Shown here in pieces: positions 41,309-49,833 of a stretch of 64,000 bases of DNA. Origin of the DNA: CADEEN01 sp963706685 (lineage in GTDB: Bacteria > Pseudomonadota > Gammaproteobacteria > Burkholderiales > Burkholderiaceae_C). How positions within the stretch are numbered: position 1 is the stretch's first letter; every line of letters begins with the position of its first letter. Both the position numbers and the translations under genes were made by a program. The stretch covers positions 62,001-126,000 of the forward strand of contig CAVPMY010000005.1 of assembly GCA_963706685.1 (NCBI GenBank), in the 5' to 3' direction. Below the pieces are notes generated by a model. It was given only the letters and a program-made list of their open reading frames with translations, made no database searches and had not been told where the DNA came from.

Positions 41309-42213
41309 TTACTTGTAGACCGCGGGGTCGGGCGAGTCGGTCGGGTTGGCGAGCACCTTCTTCAGCGAGTCGCTCATCGGGATGTTCAGGTTGATGCCCT
41401 TGGGCGGGATCGGGCTCGTGGAACCACTTGGCGTAGATCTTGTCCACCTCACCGCTCTTCATCATGCGCTGTCATGGCGCCGTCGACCACCTTCTTGAAG
41501 GCCGGGTCGTCCTTGCGCAGCATGATGCCGTAGGGCTCGACCGACAGCGCGTCGCTGGAGACCTGCCACTGGCTCGGGTTGTTGTGGTTGGCAACCAGAC
41601 CGGCGAGCAGGATGTCGTCCATCACGAACGCCGACGGCGCGGCCGGTGTCGACCATCAGGAACGACTCGGCGTGGTCCTTCGCGGCCAGGATGTTCATGC
41701 CGAGGTTCTTCGTCGGCGTTGAGCTCGGTGATCTGCTTGATGTTGGTGGTGCCCGAGGTCGAGACCACGGTCTTGCCCTTCAGGTCGGCCAGCGTCTTCA
41801 GGTTGTCGGCCTTCTTCGAGACGAAGCGGTTGGCGGTGACGAAGCTGGTCATCGTGTAGGCGATCTGCTTCTGGCGCTCGACGTTGTTGGTCGTCGAGCC
41901 GCACTCCATGTCGATCGTGCCGTTGGCCAGCAGCGGGATGCGCGTGGCCGACGTGACCGGCTGCAGGACGACCTTCAGGTCGGGCATCTTGAGCTCGGCC
42001 TTGACCGCGTCGACGATCTTGGCGCACAGGTCCATCGAGTAGCCGATCGGCTGCTGCTTGTCGTCGAGATAGGCGAACGGGATCGAGGCGTCGCGGTGGC
42101 CGATGGTGATCGTGCCGGCCGACCTTGATCTTTTCCAGCGTGCCCTGTGCCATGGCGCCGGAAGCGGCGCCGGCAATCACCAGCGCGCCCAGGATCTTGT
42201 GAGTGAGGGTCAT
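41309..42213 (-). pseudogene. gltI: Glutamate/aspartate periplasmic binding protein (five frameshifts, as read)
   Basis: About 300 residues after repair. The signal peptide is MTLTHKILGALVIAGAASGA with cleavage after AMA. Then come TITIGHRDASIPFAYLDDKQ, a binding-domain run with STTNNVERQKQIAYTM, SAFVMDDILLAG and YGIMLRKDDPAFKKVV, in the same order as E. coli GltI/DEBP. One extra base near each of 42119, 41718, 41642, 41471 and 41411 would restore the frame; the length modulo 3 agrees. It is first in the gltIJKL unit and binds L-Glu/L-Asp by homology. Confidence 0.9.
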
Positions 42214-42275
42214 GGATCTACTTTCAGTAAGGGTGAAAAACAATGGATAGAGCGCCACTTCGCTCGCAGAATTGT

Positions 42276-42290
42276 GCGCCCGAAGGGCGC
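42276..42290 (-). terminator. UUCG-tetraloop hairpin after the racemase gene
   Basis: On the minus strand, GCGCC closes a C(UUCG)G tetraloop with GGCGC, 35 bases after the racemase stop, and is followed by only a weak AT stretch (ACAATTCT). It may end the racemase transcript or reduce read-through into gltI. Confidence 0.45.
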
Positions 42291-42324
42291 CCGGACGCAG
42301 TCTCGAAAGCCCGTAGGCCGCGCC

Positions 42325-43122
42325 TCAACGCGATGTCGAGGCCTGCCAACGTGGCGAAGCCAGCGGCGCGCCAGGCAGCCGTGCCGCGTCCGGACTCGCG
42401 GCCAACGATGCGCTGGCCCATGCCACACAGGCGCGGGCCAGCGCCAAGGACGAGTCGAGCAGTGGCACACCCATATCAACGCCGGACAGCACGATCGGTA
42501 TCTCCGTACAACCCATGACAACCGCCTTGGCGCCACGTTGCACCAGCGCGCTGGCAGCCTGGCCCAAGAGCCGCTCGCCCTCGTCCAGTCGATTGGACTT
42601 GATCGCCTGTATGCCGGCGCTGACCCACTGCGCCTGCTCGATATCGCTGGACAGCAGCCAGCGCACACCCGGCCCGCCGCGAGAGGGATAGATGCCGCTG
42701 CGCAGCGTGCCCGTCGTCGCCAGCAGGCCCACGGCATCGCTGGCGCGCGCCTCTGCAACTTCCGCCAGCACGGCGTCGGCGATGTGCAAGACGGGAATGG
42801 ACACGGCCCGTGCGATGGCGTCGTACCAGGCATGGGCGGTGTTGCACGGCATGACCAGACACAGGGCGCCGCCGCGCTCGAGCGCCTGCGCGGCAGCCAC
42901 GAGCGCCGACTCCGGCGACGGCCCACCGGCCAGCAAGGCATCGACGCGATCGGGAACTTCCGGGCAGAACCGCACCAGCATCGGCACGTGATCCTGATCG
43001 CGTGTTGCCGGCGTGGCCAGAACCACCTTGTGCAGGAAATCCACGGTCGCCAGCGGACCCATGCCGCCGAGAACGCCTACGGTTCGGTAGTTCCCCAGCG
43101 CTATCGGCGACGAATGCGGCAT
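42325..43122 (-). CDS. Aspartate/glutamate racemase family protein
   Basis: A 265-residue cofactor-free racemase of the Asp/Glu family. Both catalytic cysteines are present, in VMPCNTAHAWYD and VMGCTEIPIVLSG, and the N-terminal TVGVLGGMGPLATVDFLHKV is the substrate-phosphate-like binding loop of the family. It would interconvert L- and D-Asp or Glu, or a related amino acid. It lies on the same strand between a LysR regulator and the Glu/Asp importer genes, which fits a role in use of the imported amino acid. Confidence 0.88.
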   Translation of the reverse strand: MPHSSPIALGNYRTVGVLGGMGPLATVDFLHKVVLATPATRDQDHVPMLVRFCPEVPDRVDALLAGGPSPESALVAAAQALERGGALCLVMPCNTAHAWYDAIARAVSIPVLHIADAVLAEVAEARASDAVGLLATTGTLRSGIYPSRGGPGVRWLLSSDIEQAQWVSAGIQAIKSNRLDEGERLLGQAASALVQRGAKAVVMGCTEIPIVLSGVDMGVPLLDSSLALARACVAWASASLAASPDAARLPGAPLASPRWQASTSR

Positions 43123-43244
43123 GGCGCGACTGTAGCGACACGCTCATGGCGACACCATGGCCGCGATGGAATGCGGCCATGCCACAACGGCATGCGACTG
43201 CACCAGCAGACTGTTGTTCGGGGCCGCCAGCGCCCGGTCCACGC

Positions 43245-44174
43245 TCAATCCGCGCTGCGAGACAGATGCTCCCACAAGGCTGCGGCACTGGGCTTGATGC
43301 TGCGTCCCGAGGGCGGCCGCTCGCGAACGATGCGAACCTCCATCGTCAGCGCCCATGCTCCGGCAGGGCCGGTCGCACCGGCCGGCGCCAGGCGCTTGGC
43401 GCGCACATCCTTCTTCACCGAACTGGCCGGCAGGAAGGCCAGGCCATGGCCTTCGAGCGCCATCGCCTTCAGGCTCTCGGCCATGTCGGTCTCGTAAACG
43501 AGGTTCAACTGTGCCGGCTGCGGCGCCGCCTTGAGGATGTGCCCCACCAGCCGCGCCATGTAGGCGCCGGCGGCGTAGCTCAGAAACGGCAGCTTGTTCG
43601 ACGCCGAACCCGGAAGCCGCCAGATCGGCCGGCCCTCGCTGTCGGTGCGCGAAAACGGTGCCAGCGTGTCCTGGCCGAGCGTCAGCATCTCGTAGCGCTC
43701 TGGCGAGAGTTGCAGCGGCTGCGAAGGATGGTCATAGGCCAGCAGCAGATCGCAATGGCCTTCGGTCAGGCGCAGCACGGCATCGTGCACGTTGAGCGCG
43801 ATCAGCCGCGTCTTCAATTGCGGGAAGGTGCGCCGCAACTCGAGCAGCCACTGCGGGAAGAACGCAAAGGCCAGCGTGTGAGGCAGCGCAAAGTCGAGCA
43901 TGTCGCTGCTGCGCGTCTGGTGCGCATGCATCAGGTTGCGCGTGACCTGCAGGCTGGCGAGCATCTCCTGCGCCTGCGCCAGGAAGGCGTCACCTGCGGG
44001 TGTGAGCCGCGTCGGGTAGATCGAGCGATCGACCAGGTCGACGCCGGCCCAGGCTTCGAGGGCCTGGATGCGGCGCGAAAACGCCGGCTGCGTGACATGC
44101 CGCAACTGTGCCGAGCGCGAGAAGCTGCGTGTCTGCGCGAGGCTCACGAAGTCCTCGAGCCATTTGGTGTCCAT
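43245..44174 (-). CDS. LysR family transcriptional regulator
   Basis: A 309-residue regulator. The winged HTH is at the N-terminus (RSFSRSAQLRHVTQPAFSRRIQALEAWAG, about 17-45) and a periplasmic-binding-protein-like effector domain follows (about 90-300). ATG 44174 is chosen since it gives the family start MDTKWLEDFVSLA. It reads in the same direction as the racemase and glt genes, and the transporter start lies downstream, so it may control them; it is not divergent from them as LysR genes often are. Confidence 0.92.
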   Translation of the reverse strand: MDTKWLEDFVSLAQTRSFSRSAQLRHVTQPAFSRRIQALEAWAGVDLVDRSIYPTRLTPAGDAFLAQAQEMLASLQVTRNLMHAHQTRSSDMLDFALPHTLAFAFFPQWLLELRRTFPQLKTRLIALNVHDAVLRLTEGHCDLLLAYDHPSQPLQLSPERYEMLTLGQDTLAPFSRTDSEGRPIWRLPGSASNKLPFLSYAAGAYMARLVGHILKAAPQPAQLNLVYETDMAESLKAMALEGHGLAFLPASSVKKDVRAKRLAPAGATGPAGAWALTMEVRIVRERPPSGRSIKPSAAALWEHLSRSAD

Positions 44175-44181
44175 CGTGGGT

Positions 44182-46008
44182 TCAGGGAAAGTCGGCGCCG
44201 GACTGTTGGAGTTGCCACATCCGAGCGTAGCGCCCGCCCTGGGCCAACAACACCGGGTGCGACCCTCGTTCGACGACGCGGCCCTGTTCGAGCACGACGA
44301 TTTCATGCGCATCAACGACGGTGGACAGGCGATGCGCGATCACCAGCGCCGTCTTGCCGCGAGCCGCACTGCGCAGCTCGGCCTGGATCGCGCGCTCGTT
44401 GGCCGAGTCGAGGGCCGACGTGGCCTCGTCGAAGATCAGCAGCGGCGGGTTCTTGAGCAAGGTTCGCGCAATCGCCACGCGCTGCTTTTCGCCGCCCGAG
44501 AGCTTGAGCCCGCGCTCGCCGACCATCGTGTCGTAGCCCTGCGGCGTGCTCGAAATGAAGCTGTGGATGTGTGCCGCCTTGGCCGCGCCTTCAACGTCGT
44601 CACGCGAGGCCCCGGGCCTGCCATAGGCAATGTTGTATTCCACCGTGTCGTTGAACAACACCGTGTCCTGCGGCACGATGCCGATCGACGCCCGCAACGT
44701 GCTCTGCGTCACCGAGCGGATGTCCTGGCGGTCGATCGAGATGGTGCCGCCGCTGACATCGTAGAAGCGGTAGAGCAGCCGCGCCAGCGTCGACTTGCCG
44801 GCGCCCGACGGCCCGACCACCGCCACCGTCTTGCCAGCGGGAATCTCGAAACTCACGTCATGCAGGATCGGCCGGTCGGCGTTGTAGGCAAAACTCACGC
44901 GGTCGAAGCGCACGCTGCCATGCGGCACATGGAGCGGCCGGGCCTCGGGTGCATCGGCAATCTCGCGGTGCTGGCCGAGCAGCGCAAACATCTTTTCCAT
45001 GTCGACATTGCACTGCTTGATCTCGCGGTAGATCACACCCAGGAAGTTCAGCGGGATGTAGAGCTGGATCATCAACGCGTTGATGAGCACGAGATCGCCG
45101 AGCGTCAACATGCCGTCGACGACCCCGACGGTGGCACGCCAGACCAGCAACGTCACCGTGACCGCGATGATCAGGCTCTGGCCGAGGTTCAGCACCGACA
45201 GCGAGGTCTGCGACTTGATCGAGGCCTTCTCCAGGCGCTGCAGGTTCTCGTCGTAGCGCGACTCCTCGAAACGCTCGTTGTTGAAGTACTTGACGGTCTC
45301 GTAGTTGATCAGCGCATCGACCGCGCGCGTGTTGGCCTTGCTGTCCTGCTCGTTCATGGCGCGCCGGAAATGCGTTCGCCACTCGGTCACCGTCACCGTG
45401 TAGGCGATGTAGGACACCAGCGCCGCCAGCGTGATGCCGGCAAACCAGCCGTCGAACTTGGCCGCCAGCAGCATGATGACCAGGCTGATCTCGACCAGTG
45501 TGGGCAGGATGTTGTAGATGAAGTAGTTGAGCAGCGAGTGGATCGCGCGCGAGCCGCGTTCCATGTCGCGCGAGACACCGCCGGTCTGGCGCTCGAGGTG
45601 AAAGCGCAGCGACAGCGCCAGCAGGTGCTCGAAGGTCTGCAGCGCCACCTTGCGCGCCACGCGCGCGGCCACCGGGTAGAACAGAAACTCGCGCAGTTCG
45701 GTGAACAGCGTCACCGAGACCCGCAGCGCGCCGTAGGCCAGGATCAGCGCCACTGGCACGACCAGCAGCGCACGCGGGTCGCCCGGCTTCAGGTCGAGCG
45801 CATCGACCAGCGCCTTCAAGACCAGCGGCACGCCGATATTGGCCAGCTTGGCCGCCACCAGACAGGCCAGCGCGAACAGCACGCGCCAGCGCCATTGCCA
45901 GACATAGGGCAGCAGTTTGCGGATCGGCGCAAAGCCGACGGCCGGCGGCGGCTGGCCGGGCAAGGTGGACGGCGCTGGCAAGGGGGGAGCAGCAATCGAG
46001 CGGCGCAT
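44182..46008 (-). CDS. ATM1/ABCB7-type ABC exporter
   Basis: A 608-residue half-transporter: six helices (about 40-340) and an ATPase with GPSGAGKST, IGIVPQDTVLFNDT, LKLSGGEKQR and LLIFDEATSALD. The loop NYETVKYFNNERFEESRYDE is the ATM1/ABCB7 signature; bacterial members export glutathione-metal or sulfur species. The frame is clean, unlike the exporter at 34.5 kb. It lies 7 bases upstream of the LysR gene on the same strand and is divergent from the thioesterase gene with 31 bases between. Confidence 0.9.
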   Translation of the reverse strand: MRRSIAAPPLPAPSTLPGQPPPAVGFAPIRKLLPYVWQWRWRVLFALACLVAAKLANIGVPLVLKALVDALDLKPGDPRALLVVPVALILAYGALRVSVTLFTELREFLFYPVAARVARKVALQTFEHLLALSLRFHLERQTGGVSRDMERGSRAIHSLLNYFIYNILPTLVEISLVIMLLAAKFDGWFAGITLAALVSYIAYTVTVTEWRTHFRRAMNEQDSKANTRAVDALINYETVKYFNNERFEESRYDENLQRLEKASIKSQTSLSVLNLGQSLIIAVTVTLLVWRATVGVVDGMLTLGDLVLINALMIQLYIPLNFLGVIYREIKQCNVDMEKMFALLGQHREIADAPEARPLHVPHGSVRFDRVSFAYNADRPILHDVSFEIPAGKTVAVVGPSGAGKSTLARLLYRFYDVSGGTISIDRQDIRSVTQSTLRASIGIVPQDTVLFNDTVEYNIAYGRPGASRDDVEGAAKAAHIHSFISSTPQGYDTMVGERGLKLSGGEKQRVAIARTLLKNPPLLIFDEATSALDSANERAIQAELRSAARGKTALVIAHRLSTVVDAHEIVVLEQGRVVERGSHPVLLAQGGRYARMWQLQQSGADFP

Positions 46009-46039
46009 GGTGCAAGTGTCGTGGAAGAATCAAGCCCTT

Positions 46040-46456
46040 ATGAACCTGCCCCAACCGATGATGGCCCCGCCCGTGCTGCCCGACGGCGCAGCGCTGGTCA
46101 TGCGTGTCATGCCCCTGCCGGCCGACACCAACGGCAACGGCGATATTTTCGGCGGCTGGTTGATGGCGCAGGTCGACCTGGCCGGCGCCGTCTTGCCGAT
46201 GCGCATTGCGCGCGGCCGCATCGCCACGGTAGCCGTCAACCAGTTCCTGTTCAAGCAGCCGGTGAGCGTCGGCGACCTGCTGTCGTTCTATGCGCGCGTC
46301 GAGCGTGTCGGCACGACCTCGGTGACGGTGCATGTGGAGGTCTACGCCGAGCGCGACCCGGCCAACCTGCATGTGGTCAAGGTCACCGAAGCCAACCTGA
46401 CCTATGTCGCCATCGACGACGACGGCAAGCCGCGCACGCTGTCGCAGAGCAACTGA
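46040..46456 (+). CDS. yciA: Acyl-CoA thioesterase, YciA type
   Basis: A 138-residue hotdog-fold thioesterase. NGNGDIFGGWLMAQVDLAGA contains the catalytic Asp and the helix of the hotdog; VAVNQFLFKQPVSVGDLL and TSVTVHVEVYAER follow as in YciA. It hydrolyses acyl-CoA esters of broad chain length. ATG 46040 gives the family length. Confidence 0.9.
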   Translation: MNLPQPMMAPPVLPDGAALVMRVMPLPADTNGNGDIFGGWLMAQVDLAGAVLPMRIARGRIATVAVNQFLFKQPVSVGDLLSFYARVERVGTTSVTVHVEVYAERDPANLHVVKVTEANLTYVAIDDDGKPRTLSQSN

Positions 46457-46536
46457 CGAGCACGCCGCGTTGCACGACGCGCTGACTGGCGCGGCGCAAC
46501 AAGCCAGGAACCGCTGTCTTCCGTTGTTGCCAGAGC

Positions 46537-46558
46537 GGCGGCACTTCGCCGCCCCTTT
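46537..46558 (+). terminator. Weak terminator-like hairpin after yciA
   Basis: GGCGGC, loop ACTTC, GCCGCC followed by CCTTT, about 80 bases after the yciA stop and just before the ArsR promoter. The U-tract is poor, so confidence is low. Confidence 0.35.
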
Positions 46559-46564
46559 CGCAGC

Positions 46565-46594
46565 TTGACAAGCTGCCATTCATGTGACTATATT
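46565..46594 (+). promoter_or_regulatory. Near-consensus promoter of the ArsR operon (leaderless start predicted)
   Basis: TTGACA (46565-46570), an 18-base spacer and TATATT (46589-46594): six of six and five of six matches. Transcription should begin six to eight bases after the -10, that is at or within two bases of the ATG at 46600. No ribosome-binding site fits between. The message is therefore probably leaderless. Confidence 0.7.
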
Positions 46595-46602
46595 GTCACA
46601 TG
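46581..46602. promoter_or_regulatory. Inverted repeat over the -10 and start codon, candidate ArsR operator
   Basis: CATGTGAC, six bases and GTCACATG: perfect 8-base arms. The -10 hexamer is exactly the spacer and the right arm ends in the ATG of the ArsR gene. The layout suits a dimeric ArsR-type repressor that blocks RNA polymerase. Confidence 0.7.
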
Positions 46603-46992
46603 TCTGCACGAACCTTCGATGACGACACTCTGGACACCGTGTTCTTCGCGCTGGCATCCGAGCCGCGCCGCCGCGTCCTCGATGTGCTGAAGCGCGAGGG
46701 CGGTTGCAACGTCAACCGCGTCTGCGAACACTTCGACGGCGAGCTGACACGTTTCGCCGTGATGAAGCATCTGACCACGCTCGAGGCGGCCGGGCTGGTG
46801 ATCGCCGAGCGCGAGGGCCGCGACAAGAGGCTGTGGTTGAACGTCGCGCCGATTCAGTGGATTCACGAGCGCTGGACGAGCGAGTACAGCGCCTACTGGG
46901 CTGCGCGGCTGACGCGGCTCAAGTACGACAGCGAGGGCGCGCATGTGGTGCCCTTCCCCGCCCCGAGGAAGAAAGGACGCGATCGTGGCTGA
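46600..46992 (+). CDS. ArsR family transcriptional regulator
   Basis: A 130-residue winged-helix protein: FFALASEPRRRVLDVLKREGG, CEHFDGELTRFAVMKHLTTLEAAGL (recognition region about 48-66) and a wing with REGRDKRLWLN. It lacks the ELCVCDL-type metal site, so it is of the non-metal group often paired with SRPBCC (AHSA1) proteins. The predicted promoter overlaps its start codon. Its stop overlaps the next gene's start region. Confidence 0.88.
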   Translation: MSARTFDDDTLDTVFFALASEPRRRVLDVLKREGGCNVNRVCEHFDGELTRFAVMKHLTTLEAAGLVIAEREGRDKRLWLNVAPIQWIHERWTSEYSAYWAARLTRLKYDSEGAHVVPFPAPRKKGRDRG

Positions 46993-47506
46993 CGCCAACA
47001 CACAGGACCTGGTGTATCGCATCGTCATCAATGCGCCGATTCAGCGTGTCTGGCGCGAATTGACCAAGAGCGGCGAGGCCCAGGGCGCGATCTTCAACGC
47101 CTGGCTGCATTCGCGCGGCGCCCTCGCACCCGGCGCGGCGATGCAGATGCGCACCGGCAGCGGCAAGCACACCCTGGTGGTGGGCGAGGTGGTCGAACAC
47201 GACCCACCTCACCGCTTCGTGCACACGCACCGTTTCACGCAGTACGACGACCCGGTGTGCCAGGTGTCCTACGAGTTGAAGGAAGTGCCGGGCGGCGTGC
47301 AGGTGACGCTGCGCGTCAGCGGCGTCACGGCGGGCACACGGACGGCCAAGGACATGGCTTCGGGCGGCAACATGATCGTCAACACGCTCAAGGCGATCTG
47401 CGAGTCCGGGCGACCTGCGCTCGGCACCCGGCTGATGTATGCGATGTTCGGCCTGCTCGAGTTCGTGCTGCCCGCGCGCACGAAGTCCGAACACTGGCCG
47501 CTGTGA
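46985..47506 (+). CDS. SRPBCC (AHSA1-type) domain protein
   Basis: A 173-residue START-like protein. The N-terminal YRIVINAPIQRVWRELTKSG and the strands VVGEVVEHDPPHRFVHTHRF are typical of the AHSA1/SRPBCC fold, which has a deep hydrophobic ligand pocket. GTG 46985 is chosen since AAAGGA precedes it and it overlaps the ArsR stop by 8 bases. An ArsR-SRPBCC pair is a recurrent bacterial arrangement, but the ligand and role are usually unknown. Confidence 0.85.
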   Translation: MADANTQDLVYRIVINAPIQRVWRELTKSGEAQGAIFNAWLHSRGALAPGAAMQMRTGSGKHTLVVGEVVEHDPPHRFVHTHRFTQYDDPVCQVSYELKEVPGGVQVTLRVSGVTAGTRTAKDMASGGNMIVNTLKAICESGRPALGTRLMYAMFGLLEFVLPARTKSEHWPL

Positions 47507-47524
47507 GACCCAAAGGAGATCAAC

Positions 47525-48079
47525 ATGGCCGACCCCCAAGCCGCGCTGGCCACCCAGCTGCGCAATATCGAAACCAAGACCGGCAAGTCCCTTGCCGAAC
47601 TGCGGGCCGTGATCGCCGACAGCGGACTGGCCAAACACGGCGAGGTCCGGGCGATGCTGATGGAGACGTTCGGCCTCGGTCATGGCGACGCGAACACGCT
47701 GGCGCATATGGCCAAGGCTGGGCCGCCGGATGTTGCCGGCGACGACCCGCTGGACGCGATCTACACCGGCGCCAAGGCCGGACTGCGCCCGCTGCACGAG
47801 GCCGTGATGAAAGAGATCGCGGCATTTGGTGACTTCGAGATCGCGCCGAAGAAGACTTACCTCAGCCTGCGCCGCAAGAAGCAGTTCGCCATGGTCGGCC
47901 CCGCAACGAAAGATCAGATCGAGATCGGCCTGAACGCCAAGTCGCTACCGGCCGATGCTCGCTTGAAGTCGTTGGCGCCGGGTGGCATGTGCCAGTACTC
48001 GGTACGCATCTCGAGTGCAGCCGAGATCGATCAGGCGCTGGTCGCCTGGATCCGTGCGGCCTTCGATGCCGCAGCCTGA
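47525..48079 (+). CDS. DUF4287 / DUF5655 domain protein
   Basis: A 184-residue protein. The first 60 residues (QLRNIETKTGKSLAELRAVI, then GHGDANTLAHMA) resemble DUF4287, and the rest (LRPLHEAVMKEIAAFGDFEI and KKTYLSLRRKKQFAMVGPA) resemble DUF5655; the second is related to small stand-alone domains in ArsR-linked operons. AAAGGAG stands before the ATG. It is third in the ArsR unit. The function is not known. Confidence 0.75.
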   Translation: MADPQAALATQLRNIETKTGKSLAELRAVIADSGLAKHGEVRAMLMETFGLGHGDANTLAHMAKAGPPDVAGDDPLDAIYTGAKAGLRPLHEAVMKEIAAFGDFEIAPKKTYLSLRRKKQFAMVGPATKDQIEIGLNAKSLPADARLKSLAPGGMCQYSVRISSAAEIDQALVAWIRAAFDAAA

Positions 48080-48171
48080 GTACGGCGCGCCGTGGATCGG
48101 GATCTCGCCATGACCCCACAATGCTTCGCGCCGTTCATCCTGGCCGGCGCTGCAGCGCAAGCCGTGACGGC

Positions 48172-48894
48172 TCAGCGGCGCAACGACGGCCACACCTGCT
48201 GCGCGACGTGTTCGGCCAGCGCGATGCCGCAGATGCGATAGACCGGCTCGCCGGGGTGAAAGCCGTCATTGGCCATGACCTCGCGATTGAGCGGCAGGTC
48301 GATCGCCACATGGCTGACATCGCTGCGCGTGCGTGCCCAGGCAGCCACCGCCTCGTCGTGGCGCTTGGCATCCTGGCCCGCGATCCAGCGCAAGGGCTGC
48401 GGCAACGCGGGGAAGTGATGCACCGGCGGCAGCGGCGCGAACACCACATGGGCCACGCCATGGGCATTGCGCAGGCGGTTGGCGATCGATGCGCGCGCGG
48501 CAACGGCGCGCTGCGACGGCACCTGGTCGACGACGTCGTTGACACCGAGCACGACCACGGCCACATCGGCGTGCAGCGCTGCGCTCGACTGCAGTTGTTC
48601 GAGGCATTGCGCGCTGGTGAGGCCGGATCGGGCGAACAACCGCCACTGCACGCGCACCGACGCCTGCCGAGCCAGTGCGCTGGGAAGGTAGCCGGCCAGG
48701 GCGCGGGACTGCTCGGCCACGCCGACGCCGGCCGCCGACGAGTCGCCGATCATCAGCAGGCGCAACACCGGCCCGCGGCCGACCTCGCCCTCGCGCGGGC
48801 CGGCGGCCTCGGGCAGACGTGGCAGGCGGGCGCGCGTGGCCAGCGCCTGCGCGACGAGCAGCGGCGAGAGCAGCAGTTTGGCGGCAAGGCTCAT
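48172..48894 (-). CDS. SGNH/GDSL hydrolase
   Basis: About 240 residues. Block I MIGDSSAAGVGV has the nucleophilic serine, block III is VVLGVNDVVDQ and block V is NDGFHPGEPVY with Asp and His. A hydrophobic N-terminal segment may be a membrane anchor or signal. It differs from the exported SGNH protein at 5.6 kb in length and in lacking the beta-rich N-domain. ATG 48894 is chosen at the end of the enoyl-CoA hydratase gene region, 31 bases downstream of that stop. Confidence 0.85.
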   Translation of the reverse strand: MSLAAKLLLSPLLVAQALATRARLPRLPEAAGPREGEVGRGPVLRLLMIGDSSAAGVGVAEQSRALAGYLPSALARQASVRVQWRLFARSGLTSAQCLEQLQSSAALHADVAVVVLGVNDVVDQVPSQRAVAARASIANRLRNAHGVAHVVFAPLPPVHHFPALPQPLRWIAGQDAKRHDEAVAAWARTRSDVSHVAIDLPLNREVMANDGFHPGEPVYRICGIALAEHVAQQVWPSLRR

Positions 48895-48925
48895 GACAAC
48901 AAACCCATCGTGACCCCGGGTCGAC

Positions 48926-49690
48926 TCAGAATTTCGAGAAGTCGGGTTTGCGCTTCTCGAGCACGGCCTGCATCGCCTCGCGCGCTTCGGCGCTCGACAG
49001 GCGTGCGCCGAAGACGGCGCCTTCGCGCTTGATGGCCTCGATGATCGCCGCACGATCGGGCTCGCGCACCAGCCGCTTGGCGTCGCGCACCGCGCCCGGC
49101 GGCAAGGCGTTGAAACGCTCGGCGATGCGGCGCGCATGCGGCAATACCTCGTTGGCTGGCAACACGGCATTGGCGATGCCGCACTCGACGGCCGTCTCGG
49201 CCGTGAAGGGGTCGCCGAGCAGCAGCTTCTCGGCGGCGCGGCGGCCGCCCATCAGGCGCGGCACCAGCACGCTCGACGCGAATTCGGGCACCAGGCCCAG
49301 CGAGGCAAAGGGCATCGCCAGGCGCGCTTCATCGGACACATAGACGAAGTCGCAGTGCAACAGCATCGTCACGCCGATGCCGATGGCCGCGCCGGTCACC
49401 GCGGCCACGACCGGCTTGTCGCAGGCGACCAGGGCCTGCATGAACTGGAACACCGGCGACGTGTCGCTGTTCGGCCGCGGCCGGTTCAGGAAATCCTGCA
49501 GATCGTTGCCGCTGGTGAAGATGCCCGGTTGGCCGGTGATCAGGATGGCGCGCACCTTGGGATCTTCGACAGCGGCGTTCAGCGCGTCGGCCATCGCCTG
49601 GTACATCTCGACGGTGAGCGCGTTCTTTTTCTCGGGACGTGCGATCTCGATGGTGGCCACGCCATTCAGCGTCGCGTTCTTGATGCTCAT
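48926..49690 (-). CDS. Enoyl-CoA hydratase/isomerase (crotonase) family protein
   Basis: A 254-residue crotonase. The oxyanion-hole segments are GIFTSGNDLQDFL and VTGAAIGIGVTMLLHCDFVY; in place of the two catalytic glutamates of classical hydratases, the second site reads GLVPEFASSVLVP with one Glu. This suggests an isomerase or a related activity. It is the last gene of the beta-oxidation cluster, after a 143-base gap. Confidence 0.88.
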   Translation of the reverse strand: MSIKNATLNGVATIEIARPEKKNALTVEMYQAMADALNAAVEDPKVRAILITGQPGIFTSGNDLQDFLNRPRPNSDTSPVFQFMQALVACDKPVVAAVTGAAIGIGVTMLLHCDFVYVSDEARLAMPFASLGLVPEFASSVLVPRLMGGRRAAEKLLLGDPFTAETAVECGIANAVLPANEVLPHARRIAERFNALPPGAVRDAKRLVREPDRAAIIEAIKREGAVFGARLSSAEAREAMQAVLEKRKPDFSKF

Positions 49691-49833
49691 GCAACAGCTC
49701 CGGTATTGAGTTCTTGGAACAGTCCGGTGACACCGGTTCTCAGCCGTGTTTTCGAACCGGGCGCGGAAGCGTTAGAAATGGCCGACGCGCTGTCAGTCGC
49801 CTTGAGTTCGATCGATTGCACGACAGCGGCTCC

